From positions 1 to 22,706 of the forward strand of contig NZ_CABHMZ010000018.1 of assembly GCF_902167705.1 (NCBI RefSeq): a stretch of 22,706 bases of DNA, read 5' to 3'. The translations under genes were made by a program, and so were the position numbers. The stretch is from Streptococcus constellatus. GTDB lineage: Bacteria; Bacillota; Bacilli; Lactobacillales; Streptococcaceae. Shown here piece after piece: positions 1-7,642 of the stretch; the stretch's first letter is position 1, and the number at the start of each line of letters is the position of its first letter. The notes below the pieces were generated by a model, which saw nothing but the letters and a program-made list of their open reading frames with translations, was not told the origin of the DNA and made no database searches.

Positions 1-60
1 CCACGAAAATGTTTAGCTTACAGAACTGCTTATGAAGCTCTAGTGGATGAGTTAGAGTAA
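1..60 (+). CDS. IS30-family transposase, C-terminal 19 residues (partial)
   Basis: The open frame begins at base 1 and ends at the TAA at 58-60. It encodes [19 protein letters not shown], the same C-terminus as the transposase at the right end of the window. The PRKCL segment, following an NHRP motif in the longer copy, is the usual end of the IS30-family DDE domain. The catalytic part of this copy lies outside the window, so it cannot be judged intact or not. Confidence 0.85.
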   Translation, partial: PRKCLAYRTAYEALVDELE

Positions 61-81
61 ATGTTGCACTTATTCTTACAA
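1..81 (+). mobile_element. IS30-family insertion sequence, 3' end only
   Basis: This is the right-hand terminus of an insertion sequence that starts before the window. Bases 1-77 are identical to the reverse complement of 21893-21969, the end of a second copy. Similarity fades just after that (one mismatch, then CAA), so the element probably ends near 81-87. The outer end and its inverted repeat are not visible, so target-site duplication cannot be assessed. The two copies are in opposite orientation with their transposase 3' ends facing inward. Confidence 0.85.
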
Positions 82-106
82 CTTATCATGTTCAAAGAAC
101 AATTTC

Positions 107-135
107 TTGCAATTCAAGCTTATTTTATGTATCAT
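107..135 (+). promoter_or_regulatory. Candidate sigma-A promoter of the DUF960 gene
   Basis: TTGCAA (107-112) and TATCAT (130-135) are separated by 17 bases, placing transcription start near 142 and leaving a short leader before the ATG at 178. The promoter lies about 25 bp beyond the IS end, so the gene does not obviously depend on the IS for expression. This is a consensus match only. Confidence 0.5.
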
Positions 136-177
136 ATAGAAAATACTTTGATGAATAAGCACAGAAAGGAAGAAACG

Positions 178-495
178 ATGGCTTTTACAAATACACGTGG
201 ACGCTATGCCAGTTTTGGCGTTGTAACCAGTTTGCCAGATGATATCATTGACAACTTCTGGTATATTATTGACAATTTTCTAAAAGGTGTGTTTGAATTA
301 GACGAGCTTCTCCGATTTGAACTCATCAACAACAAAGGAAAAATGACTTTTCGATTTTCGCAAGAGAGTCTAGCGACTGTCATCTCTTTTGATTTTAATG
401 ATACTTTCAATCCATTTTTTCCGCGAGAAATCTTTGTAACGGACAACAATGGCAAAGAAACCATTATGCTGCCAGATGAGTATGCTGTGATGTAA
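178..495 (+). CDS. DUF960 family protein, function unknown
   Basis: The gene encodes a 105-residue protein beginning MAFTNTRGRYASFG. I recognise it as the DUF960 family, small cytoplasmic proteins common in streptococci and lactococci with no established role. The frame is open back to 61, but the start at 178 is preferred because it has a clear ribosome binding site (AAAGGAAG at 165-172, 5 bases before ATG) and because residues encoded by 61-177 overlap the IS end and a promoter. The protein is acidic, with no signal peptide or membrane segment. It is a single gene, convergent with the S1-domain gene, with a shared terminator at 534-581. It has been placed next to an IS copy, so its present neighbourhood may not be ancestral. 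The family call comes from recall of the sequence pattern, not a search. Confidence 0.8.
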   Translation: MAFTNTRGRYASFGVVTSLPDDIIDNFWYIIDNFLKGVFELDELLRFELINNKGKMTFRFSQESLATVISFDFNDTFNPFFPREIFVTDNNGKETIMLPDEYAVM

Positions 496-533
496 TCATG
501 ATGACTATATAATCACTCGTAAATATATGAAAA

Positions 534-581
534 CAAGCAAAATCCCTCAATAAAGTATACTTTATTGAGGGATTTTGCTTG
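534..581. terminator. 48-bp perfect palindrome, bidirectional terminator
   Basis: Bases 534-557 and 558-581 are exact reverse complements. Each RNA strand would form a stem with the CCCTC/GAGGG core flanked by A-rich and T-rich arms. It sits between the 3' ends of the DUF960 gene (+) and the S1-domain gene (-). The minus-strand reading is followed by TTTTC, so it is probably the end of the liaFSR/HAD-cyclophilin/S1 transcripts as well as of the DUF960 transcript. Confidence 0.85.
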
Positions 582-602
582 GGTATGAACGCCATCACAC
601 TA

Positions 603-977
603 CTATACATTTTTTTCTTCTTTTGACCGATTCAGAAAATCCATTGCCTCCTTGGTCCAAGTTGGCAAACTTTTGGCGAGCGGTGCAAAACCAATCTTGT
701 AACGGTCATTTGAAAAGCGGTGACGTTTAGGTAAATGATGCTTCTCTTCTTCCAGCGTTCTCATAGACAAACTAGCCTTGCCTGAAAATTCATCATAATC
801 CATCACCTGCACCAAGACCTGATCATCCACATGTAGCAGCTCATGGATATTTTCAATATAGCCTGTCCGAATCTCCGAGATATGAATCAAGCCCATTGCT
901 CCTGTTTCTAATTCCACAAATGCACCATAAGGTTGAATCCCAGTAATTCGGCCTTTTAGTTTTTCACCAATTTTCAT
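603..977 (-). CDS. cvfD: S1-domain RNA-binding protein, CvfD/YugI (GSP13) type
   Basis: This is a 124-residue protein whose first 70 or so residues form one S1 RNA-binding domain (MKIGEKLKGRITGIQPYGAF, then GLIHISEI and SLSMR). A short basic linker and a C-terminal tail containing LPTW follow, as in the GSP13/YugI/CvfD group. Such proteins bind RNA or ribosomes; pneumococcal CvfD is a global post-transcriptional regulator. The start at 977 is preferred over the longer frame from 1004 because residue 1 then begins the S1 fold and the ATG sits one base after the stop of the upstream gene (TGAGATG), implying translational coupling. GAGG lies inside the upstream gene. It is last in its transcription unit, ending at the palindromic terminator. 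The symbol is by family; the exact ortholog (CvfD versus another YugI paralog) is uncertain. Confidence 0.8.
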   Translation of the reverse strand: MKIGEKLKGRITGIQPYGAFVELETGAMGLIHISEIRTGYIENIHELLHVDDQVLVQVMDYDEFSGKASLSMRTLEEEKHHLPKRHRFSNDRYKIGFAPLAKSLPTWTKEAMDFLNRSKEEKNV

Positions 978-978
978 C

Positions 979-2379
979 TCAATCCTCAATTTCAATGGTT
1001 TCAATCACAACATCTTCAAGCGGTTTATCCATTGCACCAGTTTCAACTGCTGCAATCTTATCTAATACCTGATAAGAGGATTCATCTAACAATTGCCCAA
1101 ATACAGTATGCCGACGATCCAAATGCGGCGTTCCACCCTTGCTTGCATAGATTTCAGCAATCGGTGTTGGCCAACCACCTCGTTCTAGTTCCTTTTGAGC
1201 ATAAGGAATCTTGCTATTTTGCACGATGAAAAATTGACTGCCATTTGTATTTGGACCTGCATTGGCCATCGAAAGTGCACCACGGATATTATACAATTCT
1301 GGTGAAAATTCATCTTCAAACTTTTCACCATAAATGGATTCACCACCCATACCCGTACCAGTTGGATCTCCACCTTGAATCATGAAATCCTTGATAATGC
1401 GGTGGAAAATCACGCCGTCATAGTAACCATCTTTTGATAAAGCAATAAAATTAGCTACCGTCTTCGGTGCTTGTTCTGGAAATAGTTGGATTTTCAAATC
1501 TCCGTGGTTTGTTTTAATAGTCGCTTTCGGACCTTCTGTTTTTTCAATCGCCACTTGCGGAAAGTGCAATTCTTTTTCTATCATTCCTAACTCCTTTAAA
1601 GCATAAAAAATGCCGTCTTCTTCTACTGTTTTTGTTACAAAGTCAGCCTTTGCTTTGATCTTTTCATGTGAAATGCCCATAGCAATGCTGATACCTGCAT
1701 AGTCAAACAATTCTAAATCATTGAGTTCATCACCAAAAGCCATGACATTCTCCGGTTTCAATCCTAGATACTCAACAACTTTCGCAACTCCAGATGCTTT
1801 TGAACCATTTGTCAGAACCACATCTGATGAATGTGGATGCCAGCGAACCAAGCGCAGATGTTCCCCAAGCTCTTTCGGTAATTGCAGGCTGTCTCCAACA
1901 TTTTCAAATGTCCACATCTGATAAACATTGTGATTTTGATAAAAATCAGGCTGAATCGGCAGATTCGGATAAACAATATCAATCGCTTCATCAATGAGCG
2001 GTGTCCTTGTTGAAAGGGCTGCCTGATGACTGCCGACGAGTCCAAAATCAATCCCAACTTCCTTCGTCCATGCAATATACGTTTCTACCAAATTTCGATC
2101 AATCGGGGTTTGCGCGACAACCTTTCCTGCCTGATCCTCAATATATGAACCATTCAAAGTGACAAAAAAATCAGGCTGCAATGCTTTCAGTTCTGGAACT
2201 ACACCAAAAATTCCTCTCCCTGAAGCAATTCCTGTCAAAATTCCTTTTTCTTTTAACTGTTTAAAAACCGTTTTGATAGATTCTGGAATGTAGCCAGTAT
2301 CTTTTACCCGCAACGTATCATCAATATCAAAAAAGACGATTTTGATTTTCTTGGATTTATATTTTAATTTTGCGTCCAT
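979..2379 (-). CDS. Bifunctional HAD-family (Cof-type) phosphatase / cyclophilin peptidyl-prolyl isomerase
   Basis: The product is a 466-residue two-domain protein. Residues about 10-268 are a Cof-type HAD-IIB hydrolase: DxD nucleophile motif at D18/D20, conserved Lys near 194, and the metal-binding GDELND at 216-221. Residues about 283-466 are a cyclophilin, with [17 protein letters not shown] at 325-341 and [14 protein letters not shown] from 371. There is no signal peptide, so it is cytoplasmic. The fused arrangement is typical of streptococci, so it is not an assembly error; the phosphatase substrate and isomerase clients are unknown. The ATG at 2379 is preceded by AGAGGAAG. A TATAAT with extended -10 lies in the 39-bp gap after liaR, so it may be transcribed both from its own promoter and by read-through from liaFSR. 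The S1-domain gene follows one base after the stop. Confidence 0.9.
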   Translation of the reverse strand: MDAKLKYKSKKIKIVFFDIDDTLRVKDTGYIPESIKTVFKQLKEKGILTGIASGRGIFGVVPELKALQPDFFVTLNGSYIEDQAGKVVAQTPIDRNLVETYIAWTKEVGIDFGLVGSHQAALSTRTPLIDEAIDIVYPNLPIQPDFYQNHNVYQMWTFENVGDSLQLPKELGEHLRLVRWHPHSSDVVLTNGSKASGVAKVVEYLGLKPENVMAFGDELNDLELFDYAGISIAMGISHEKIKAKADFVTKTVEEDGIFYALKELGMIEKELHFPQVAIEKTEGPKATIKTNHGDLKIQLFPEQAPKTVANFIALSKDGYYDGVIFHRIIKDFMIQGGDPTGTGMGGESIYGEKFEDEFSPELYNIRGALSMANAGPNTNGSQFFIVQNSKIPYAQKELERGGWPTPIAEIYASKGGTPHLDRRHTVFGQLLDESSYQVLDKIAAVETGAMDKPLEDVVIETIEIED

Positions 2380-2409
2380 AATCTTCCTCTAGCCATTATT
2401 TTGTTTTCT

Positions 2410-2418
2410 ATTATACCA
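2410..2418 (-). promoter_or_regulatory. Candidate extended -10 promoter of the HAD/cyclophilin gene
   Basis: On the minus strand this reads TGGTATAAT, a perfect extended -10 (TGnTATAAT), immediately after the liaR stop codon at 2419-2421. The position 17 bases upstream (TTCCAC, inside liaR) is a poor -35, as is usual for extended -10 promoters. There is no terminator between liaR and this gene, so read-through is also likely. Confidence 0.5.
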
Positions 2419-3051
2419 CTAAATGTCATCTTGTGGAACGAGGTGGTGCTGGAAAGCATAGACAACAGCTTGTGTGCGATCACTTACTTCCAATTTGGAC
2501 AAAATATTCGACACATGAGTTTTTACTGTCTTTAAAGAAATAAATAATTCATCTGCTATACGTTGATTTTCATACCCTTTTGCTAATAGTCCTAAAATAT
2601 CTCGCTCACGCGCAGTCAAATCTTCATGCAATTCAATATGATTTCGATGATATTCCACTTTTTGGCTGACCTCTGTTTCAATGGCAAGTTCACCCTTAGC
2701 TACTTTTCGGACAGCCCGTAAAATATCATCAGCGCTAGAAGTTTTGAGCATATAACCTTTAGCACCTGCGTCTAAAACCGGATAAATTTTTTCATTATCC
2801 AAATAAGACGTCAAAATGAGAATTTTAGCTTCAGGCCATTCTTTCAAAATAGCAAGTGTCGCTTCAATCCCACTCATTTCAGGCATAACAATGTCCATCA
2901 TAATCACATCTGGTCGTAATGCCAGAGCTTTTTCAACTCCTTCGCGACCATTTGAAGCTTCTGCCACTACATCCACATCGTCTTGTAAATCCAAATAACC
3001 TTTTAAGCCAAGTCGTACCATTTCATGGTCATCTACTAATAAAATCTGCAT
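2419..3051 (-). CDS. liaR: LiaR (VraR) cell-envelope stress response regulator
   Basis: This is a 210-residue NarL/LuxR-class response regulator. The receiver domain covers about 1-120, with acidic pair D7/D8, phosphoacceptor D53 in MMDIVMPEMSG, T81 and K103. The LuxR-type helix-turn-helix covers about 143-205 (LTARERDILGLLAKGYENQR, then KTVKTHVSNIL). Its partner is LiaS, and phosphorylated LiaR activates cell-envelope stress genes in Firmicutes. The start is one base after the liaS stop, so the genes are translationally coupled. liaF-liaS-liaR is the diagnostic order of the system, which makes the assignment firm. It is likely autoregulated through the site upstream of liaF. Confidence 0.95.
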   Translation of the reverse strand: MQILLVDDHEMVRLGLKGYLDLQDDVDVVAEASNGREGVEKALALRPDVIMMDIVMPEMSGIEATLAILKEWPEAKILILTSYLDNEKIYPVLDAGAKGYMLKTSSADDILRAVRKVAKGELAIETEVSQKVEYHRNHIELHEDLTARERDILGLLAKGYENQRIADELFISLKTVKTHVSNILSKLEVSDRTQAVVYAFQHHLVPQDDI

Positions 3052-3052
3052 C

Positions 3053-4048
3053 CTAAACTCCTTTCAATAAAGGTACACGAATGTCAATCGCTACTCCTTG
3101 TTTAGGAGCCGTTAAAATCTGAATCGTTCCTGCCATATCGTTTACTCTTTCTTCTATATTTTTCAAACCATAGCTCAATTCATCAGACGAAGTGTGCTCA
3201 AAGCCAATTCCATCATCTGTCATCTTTAACTGCAATTCGTACGGTGTTTGATACAGATAAACATCTAAATGATTCGCATTAGCATGGCGAAGCGTATTAC
3301 TGATAATTTCCTGAGCAATCCGGAAAATATGCTCCTCAATCTGTTTCGGTAATTTTTGAACATCATGATGAAAACTCACCTCAATGTCACTCTTATCTGA
3401 TAACTCCTTTAAAATAAGATTCAGCCCTTCAACCAAGCTTTTTCCTTCCAACTCTGTCGGTCTCAAATGTAGAAGCAAGATACGCAAATCTCTTTGGGCA
3501 GTATTTAAAATTCCTGATACGCCAGTCAATTGTTTCGATAAGCTATCCGTATCTAAGTTCTCCACTTGACCTGTCACACCTGACAAAATCATATTGGCAG
3601 CAAAAAGTTCCTGACTGACCGTATCGTGCAGATCACGCGCAATTCGCTTTCGCTCTTTCTCAATAATCGTCTCTTCATTTTGCAAGGCACGGTTCTCTGA
3701 CTTTTGCAGATTTTCTGTTAAATGATTTAATTTCTCTGCTATCTGCCGAAAAGATGCATCAATTTCCGGTTGCTGCATTTTTTGCAATTCCCGCCCCTCC
3801 AAAACATTTTTCAAGTTTGTCTGAATGGTCGACAAAGTAATCATTTGAATCACTTTAACGCCTAAAATCATTAGCATCGTCAGAGATAAAGTCAGCACAA
3901 TCACAAAGAAACTGAACTTTTCCAGCCGTTCTACATTACTAAAAATCAGTTGCCAGTCAAAATTAAATAAGCTAAAAATATAATGAATAATGATTCCTAA
4001 AATGAGTAAGGAATAAAAGCTAATCAAAAGGTAGTAGACTTTTTTCAT
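3053..4048 (-). CDS. liaS: LiaS (VraS) sensor histidine kinase
   Basis: This is a 331-residue membrane histidine kinase of the intramembrane-sensing class. Two transmembrane segments (about 5-26 and 45-68) are joined by a short loop, with no extracellular sensor domain. A linker/coiled coil of about 75-135 leads to the HisKA_3 dimerisation domain with phosphoacceptor H141 (RIARDLHDTVSQE). The ATPase domain shows the N box around E246-N250, DDGIGF at 277-282 and YGLKNI at 292-297. It phosphorylates LiaR and in characterised relatives is held in check by LiaF. The start overlaps the liaF stop by four bases (ATGA), so the two are translationally coupled. Confidence 0.95.
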   Translation of the reverse strand: MKKVYYLLISFYSLLILGIIIHYIFSLFNFDWQLIFSNVERLEKFSFFVIVLTLSLTMLMILGVKVIQMITLSTIQTNLKNVLEGRELQKMQQPEIDASFRQIAEKLNHLTENLQKSENRALQNEETIIEKERKRIARDLHDTVSQELFAANMILSGVTGQVENLDTDSLSKQLTGVSGILNTAQRDLRILLLHLRPTELEGKSLVEGLNLILKELSDKSDIEVSFHHDVQKLPKQIEEHIFRIAQEIISNTLRHANANHLDVYLYQTPYELQLKMTDDGIGFEHTSSDELSYGLKNIEERVNDMAGTIQILTAPKQGVAIDIRVPLLKGV

Positions 4049-4743
4049 TTGCGAACCACCTCAACATTTCCCACAAACGTTGACAGGACAATTTTGACGC
4101 TTTTATGCGCTCGTTTAAAGTCTGGCGTCGTTAGACTGAGACTTTCATTTCGCAATTCATAGACAGGTTGATCTAAAAACTGCAATTCACCATATAGATT
4201 ATTCACTTTTAGGCTGACTGCCACATCAACTGGCACAATGATTTTTGTATTTCCAAAAAATTTTCGCAAAATAATCACATTGTCATGGTTTGTAACAATG
4301 ACTTGTTCCAAATGAATCGTGTCTTTCCCCATGAGACGGAAAAGGTTGATATCATCAAATTGACAGGTATCAGACGAAGCAAAATGATGAAGATTTCCTA
4401 ACCATTGATTGTTCTCTCGTTTTTGCTCCACTGCATCATCAAAGATGAGAGTTGTCACTCCATTTTCTTTATAAATATAAGGATAAGCAACAATCATGCC
4501 ATAAATAACCGCAAAGAGCAAGGCAGCAATGACATAAGGATTGAGCATAATAATGAAAAAAAGCAATATGGTAGAAGTTACTAGCAGGAAATTTCCTCTT
4601 TGTTTACCAAAATAATAATAGAGCATCAGCAAGAAAAGCACCAAAAAAAGAATAACACGTGAAAAATGACCAGACAAAATAGTCACTAATGCAAATGTTA
4701 ATAGAATAGATTCAACAAAAATAAAAAATTGGATCTTTCGCAT
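4045..4743 (-). CDS. liaF: LiaF (YvqF) membrane regulator of LiaRS
   Basis: This is a 232-residue protein. The N-terminal 90 residues are four closely spaced hydrophobic helices (about 5-23, 28-44, 51-67 and 69-87), and the rest is a soluble C-terminal domain of the LiaF/DUF2154 type. LiaF inhibits LiaS in the absence of envelope stress in Bacillus and streptococci. It is first in liaFSR. The Shine-Dalgarno is AGAAAGG at 4754-4760, ten bases before ATG. Upstream lie a candidate -10 and a LiaR-box-like palindrome, and before them the stkP terminator, so the operon appears to be independent of stkP. No defects are seen. Confidence 0.92.
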   Translation of the reverse strand: MRKIQFFIFVESILLTFALVTILSGHFSRVILFLVLFLLMLYYYFGKQRGNFLLVTSTILLFFIIMLNPYVIAALLFAVIYGMIVAYPYIYKENGVTTLIFDDAVEQKRENNQWLGNLHHFASSDTCQFDDINLFRLMGKDTIHLEQVIVTNHDNVIILRKFFGNTKIIVPVDVAVSLKVNNLYGELQFLDQPVYELRNESLSLTTPDFKRAHKSVKIVLSTFVGNVEVVRK

Positions 4744-4766
4744 AGTCTCGATACCTTTCTGATTCT

Positions 4767-4772
4767 ATTGTA
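4767..4772 (-). promoter_or_regulatory. Candidate -10 (TACAAT) of the liaFSR promoter
   Basis: On the minus strand TACAAT lies 24 bases before the liaF ATG. No good -35 is found at 16-18 bases; instead that position is occupied by the candidate LiaR site, as expected for an activator-dependent promoter. A start near 4760 would put the Shine-Dalgarno at the extreme 5' end of the mRNA, which lowers confidence. Confidence 0.4.
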
Positions 4773-4786
4773 TCAAAAACTTTCAA

Positions 4787-4802
4787 AAATTCCTCCGACT
4801 AA
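4787..4802 (-). promoter_or_regulatory. Candidate LiaR/VraR-type operator upstream of liaF
   Basis: The minus strand reads TTAGTCGGAGGAATTT. It resembles the imperfect inverted repeat TTAGTC-n4-GACTAA that I recall for LiaR/VraR-class regulators: the first half-site is perfect and the second degenerate. It covers the -35 region of the liaF promoter. The consensus is from memory and the site is unproven. Confidence 0.35.
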
Positions 4803-4945
4803 GGTATGAAAATAAGGATGTGAAATGGAAGAAAATATCGTCAAGTTCAAGTTTGTAGTCTTAAAAGTTAACATTTTTATTTACAATATGCTGGATAAAC
4901 TTGATTGATTAAAAACAACGCTCATCAATGATGTAAAACGAGCAC

Positions 4946-5003
4946 AAAAAAGAGTGAGGGAAAAATCGGTTTAATAAAACCACGATTTTATCCTCTCACT
5001 TTT
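4946..5003 (-). terminator. Terminator of the fmt-rsmB-phpP-stkP transcript
   Basis: The minus strand forms a long hairpin immediately after the stkP stop. GTGAG pairs with CTCAC, then AAAATCG with CGATTTT and GGTTT with AAACC, and the run CTTTTTTG follows. It separates stkP from the liaFSR operon. Between this hairpin and the liaF promoter (about 4803-4945) I see no convincing gene. Confidence 0.85.
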
Positions 5004-6887
5004 TTAATTACTTGCACTAGCACTTGTGTCTGGTGTTTTTGAACTTGATTCATCATTGCCGCTAGTTGAGGAGTTGCCGGTCGATGAACTACTTTTTTCT
5101 GAACTGTTTTCAGATTGCGCGCTACTTTCAGATGTCGAAGAATCCTCAGTTTTTGGCTCATATACATATAAGACAATGCGGTCACTCTTCAAATCCAAAG
5201 ACTGATTTGCTTCTGGGGTTTGTCTGATAATCGTATGTGCTTGTGTTCCCGCTGGAGCTGTTGTAACCGTTCGTTTTTCAATATTAGCACCTTGAACTCC
5301 AATAACTTCGGTCAGATTATTATAGGCAAATTCATAGGTTGAACCGATATAACTTGGCATGGCAACACTTGAAACCGTCTTCGCTACTTTTAACGTAATA
5401 CGTGTCTTTGAAGTCAAATCATATGTACTACCTGCTGCTGGCGTTTGACCAATAACTGTTCCTGCCGCATACTCACTACTTTCAACTTCTTCTATTTTAA
5501 TCAAACTTTTTGAAACTTTGTATTTTTGTACCAAACTGTTGATAGCATCTGCTCTTTTCTGACCAGTATAATCTTCCATAGTGAAGTTTTTTGTACCTTT
5601 TGAAACAATCAGATCCACTGTGCTTCCTTCACGGCGTTGTGTTCCCGCTTCTGGATTGGTACGAATGACGGAATCCTTTTTTACAGAGTCGCTATATTCG
5701 TCTTTCTCCTTGCCAACCTTCAAACCTGCCGTTTCAATTGCAGAACGAGCTTGTGCAATGGTTTTTCCAGTAACATCTGGAATTTTTACATTTGACGGAC
5801 TCAAATAGACTAAAGCTACCAGAGCTGCAATAACTAAAACTACTGCCGATAACAAAACTTTATAGCGCGTTCTTAAACGACGTTTTTTCTTTGCTTTTGG
5901 TTTGGTTGTGGGTTTAGGACTACTACTGACTGCTTCTTTTATAGGCGTAGGAGTAGTTGGTTTGCTTGCAGAAGTTAACGTATTTTGTGATACCTTAGGA
6001 AGCGTCTTGGTGTCTGCTTTTGCAGTATCATCAAAAACCAACTTTTTCTCATTTCGGCGATCTGCAGATAAACAGCTTGATAAATCCACATACATTTCTG
6101 CAACAGATTGATAACGATCTGTTAATTTTTTAGCCGTTGCCTTAATGACTACATTTTCTAATGCTTGTGGAACATTTGGATTTTCAGCAATCACAGAAGG
6201 AAGAGGCTTTTGGAAATGCTGCAAAGCAATTGTAACAGCACTATCTCCGTCATAAGGGATATGTCCTGTCAGCATTTCATAGAAAATAATCCCCATGGCA
6301 TAAATATCGCTCTGAACAGTCGCTTTTGAACCACGCGCCTGTTCTGGTGATAGATAATGCACAGAGCCCAGCATAGAGTTGGTTTGCGTTAAGCTCGTTT
6401 CTGCAAAAGCTACCGCAATTCCAAAGTCCGTTACTTTTGCATCACCATCTGGAGTTAAAAGGACATTTTGAGGTTTCAAATCACGGTGAACAATCCCGTG
6501 CGTGTGTGCCAAACGCATCGCCAAAAGGATTTGTCCCATGATTCGAACCGCTTCTTCATTGGACAAAGGAGCATGCTCTTTAATATAGCGCTTTAAGTCA
6601 AGTCCAGCCACATATTCCATTGCTAGATATTGCTGACCTTCTTCTTCTCCAATGTCGGTAATCCGAACAATATGAGGATGGTCCAAGTCTGCCATGGCTC
6701 GCGCCTCTCTTTGAAAACGCGCCACAGCAATCGGATCCGTCTGATAATTCGTTCTTAGAACTTTAACCGCGACTTCTTCCCCGTCTAAAATCAAATCTTT
6801 GGCCAAGTAAACATCTGCCATGCCACCTCGACCAATTTGTTTGATGATTTTATATCGTCCGGCAAATATCTTGCCGACTTGAATCAT
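5004..6887 (-). CDS. stkP: StkP/PknB Ser/Thr protein kinase with PASTA domains
   Basis: This is a 627-residue transmembrane Hanks-type kinase. The kinase domain (about 12-270) has the glycine loop GRGGMADV, catalytic K42, HRDLKPQN (D136), DFG at 154-156 and activation-loop threonines near 167/169. A basic juxtamembrane region (KKKRRLRTR) precedes one membrane helix (about 344-362). Outside the cell are three PASTA repeats (about 365-431, 432-503, 504-578), then a low-complexity Ser/Thr/Glu tail to the C-terminus. PASTA domains bind cell-wall or muropeptide ligands. The kinase controls division and wall synthesis; known substrates in streptococci include MapZ, also in this window. The ATG has an excellent AAGGAGG and overlaps the phpP stop by four bases. 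The pneumococcal protein has four PASTA repeats; here I count three plus the tail. Confidence 0.96.
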   Translation of the reverse strand: MIQVGKIFAGRYKIIKQIGRGGMADVYLAKDLILDGEEVAVKVLRTNYQTDPIAVARFQREARAMADLDHPHIVRITDIGEEEGQQYLAMEYVAGLDLKRYIKEHAPLSNEEAVRIMGQILLAMRLAHTHGIVHRDLKPQNVLLTPDGDAKVTDFGIAVAFAETSLTQTNSMLGSVHYLSPEQARGSKATVQSDIYAMGIIFYEMLTGHIPYDGDSAVTIALQHFQKPLPSVIAENPNVPQALENVVIKATAKKLTDRYQSVAEMYVDLSSCLSADRRNEKKLVFDDTAKADTKTLPKVSQNTLTSASKPTTPTPIKEAVSSSPKPTTKPKAKKKRRLRTRYKVLLSAVVLVIAALVALVYLSPSNVKIPDVTGKTIAQARSAIETAGLKVGKEKDEYSDSVKKDSVIRTNPEAGTQRREGSTVDLIVSKGTKNFTMEDYTGQKRADAINSLVQKYKVSKSLIKIEEVESSEYAAGTVIGQTPAAGSTYDLTSKTRITLKVAKTVSSVAMPSYIGSTYEFAYNNLTEVIGVQGANIEKRTVTTAPAGTQAHTIIRQTPEANQSLDLKSDRIVLYVYEPKTEDSSTSESSAQSENSSEKSSSSTGNSSTSGNDESSSKTPDTSASASN

Positions 6888-7624
6888 TCTGCGTCCTCCT
6901 TATGATAATGAACTAGGGCAACTGTAATATTGTCCAGACCGCCTGCATTATTTGCAAAACGAATCAAGGTTTCTGCCTTTTCTGAAAGAGCAATATCGCT
7001 TGTCATAATATCATAAATTTCACTTTCTGAAATCATATTGGACAAACCATCGCTATTTAAAACAATGTAATCATCGTCCTCTAGACTAATCATACCAACA
7101 TCAGGCTGCACTTCGCCTCTTTGGCCGATTGATTGGGTGATGATGTTGCGTTGTGGATGACGTTCTGCCTCCTCAGGCGTAATTTGTCCCGCCTTAAGCA
7201 ATTCATTTACCAAAGAATGGTCGCTCGTCAACTGACGATAACTTTCACCGCGCACTAAACCGATACGAGAATCCCCTACATGGGCATAAATTGCTTGATT
7301 ACCAATAATCGCTAGGGCTTCAAGTGTTGTTCCCATGCCTTTGTACTCTTCATCTTGACCAAATTGGTGAACTTTTTGATTTTCTGTTTCGAGATGTTCT
7401 GCGAACCACTCACGAACGCCGTTAATAGAATCAATTTGAGTATCCACCCAAGCAGCACCGAGGTCTGTTACTGCCATTTCACTAGCAATATTACCGGCAC
7501 GGTGACCTCCCATACCATCTGCTAAAAGAACCATTGTCATACCAGCACGATTAACAAATTGATTGGCGTAATCTTGATTGTTTGTACGCTTCTGACCAAC
7601 ATCTGTTAATAATGAAATTTCCAT
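6884..7624 (-). CDS. phpP: PhpP, PP2C-type Ser/Thr protein phosphatase (StkP partner)
   Basis: This is a 246-residue soluble PPM/PP2C-family metal-dependent phosphatase. Motifs are [12 protein letters not shown] near the N-terminus (D8), [12 protein letters not shown] (D36, G37), the GDSRIGL segment, D192 in LNSDGLS, and D231 in GGLDNIT. These correspond to the metal-binding aspartates of the family. It removes phosphate from StkP and its substrates. The start at 7624 has AGGAGG about ten bases upstream, and the gene overlaps stkP by ATGA, so phosphatase and kinase are made together. It is 18 bp after rsmB and belongs to the fmt-rsmB-phpP-stkP unit. No anomalies are seen. Confidence 0.95.
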   Translation of the reverse strand: MEISLLTDVGQKRTNNQDYANQFVNRAGMTMVLLADGMGGHRAGNIASEMAVTDLGAAWVDTQIDSINGVREWFAEHLETENQKVHQFGQDEEYKGMGTTLEALAIIGNQAIYAHVGDSRIGLVRGESYRQLTSDHSLVNELLKAGQITPEEAERHPQRNIITQSIGQRGEVQPDVGMISLEDDDYIVLNSDGLSNMISESEIYDIMTSDIALSEKAETLIRFANNAGGLDNITVALVHYHKEDAE

Positions 7625-7642
7625 ACTGTCAATTTCCTCCTA

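Noticed and set aside
61..177. N-terminal extension of the DUF960 frame back to an ATG at 61
   Set aside because: This stretch covers the IS end and a promoter, and a clear Shine-Dalgarno and the family-like start are at 178.
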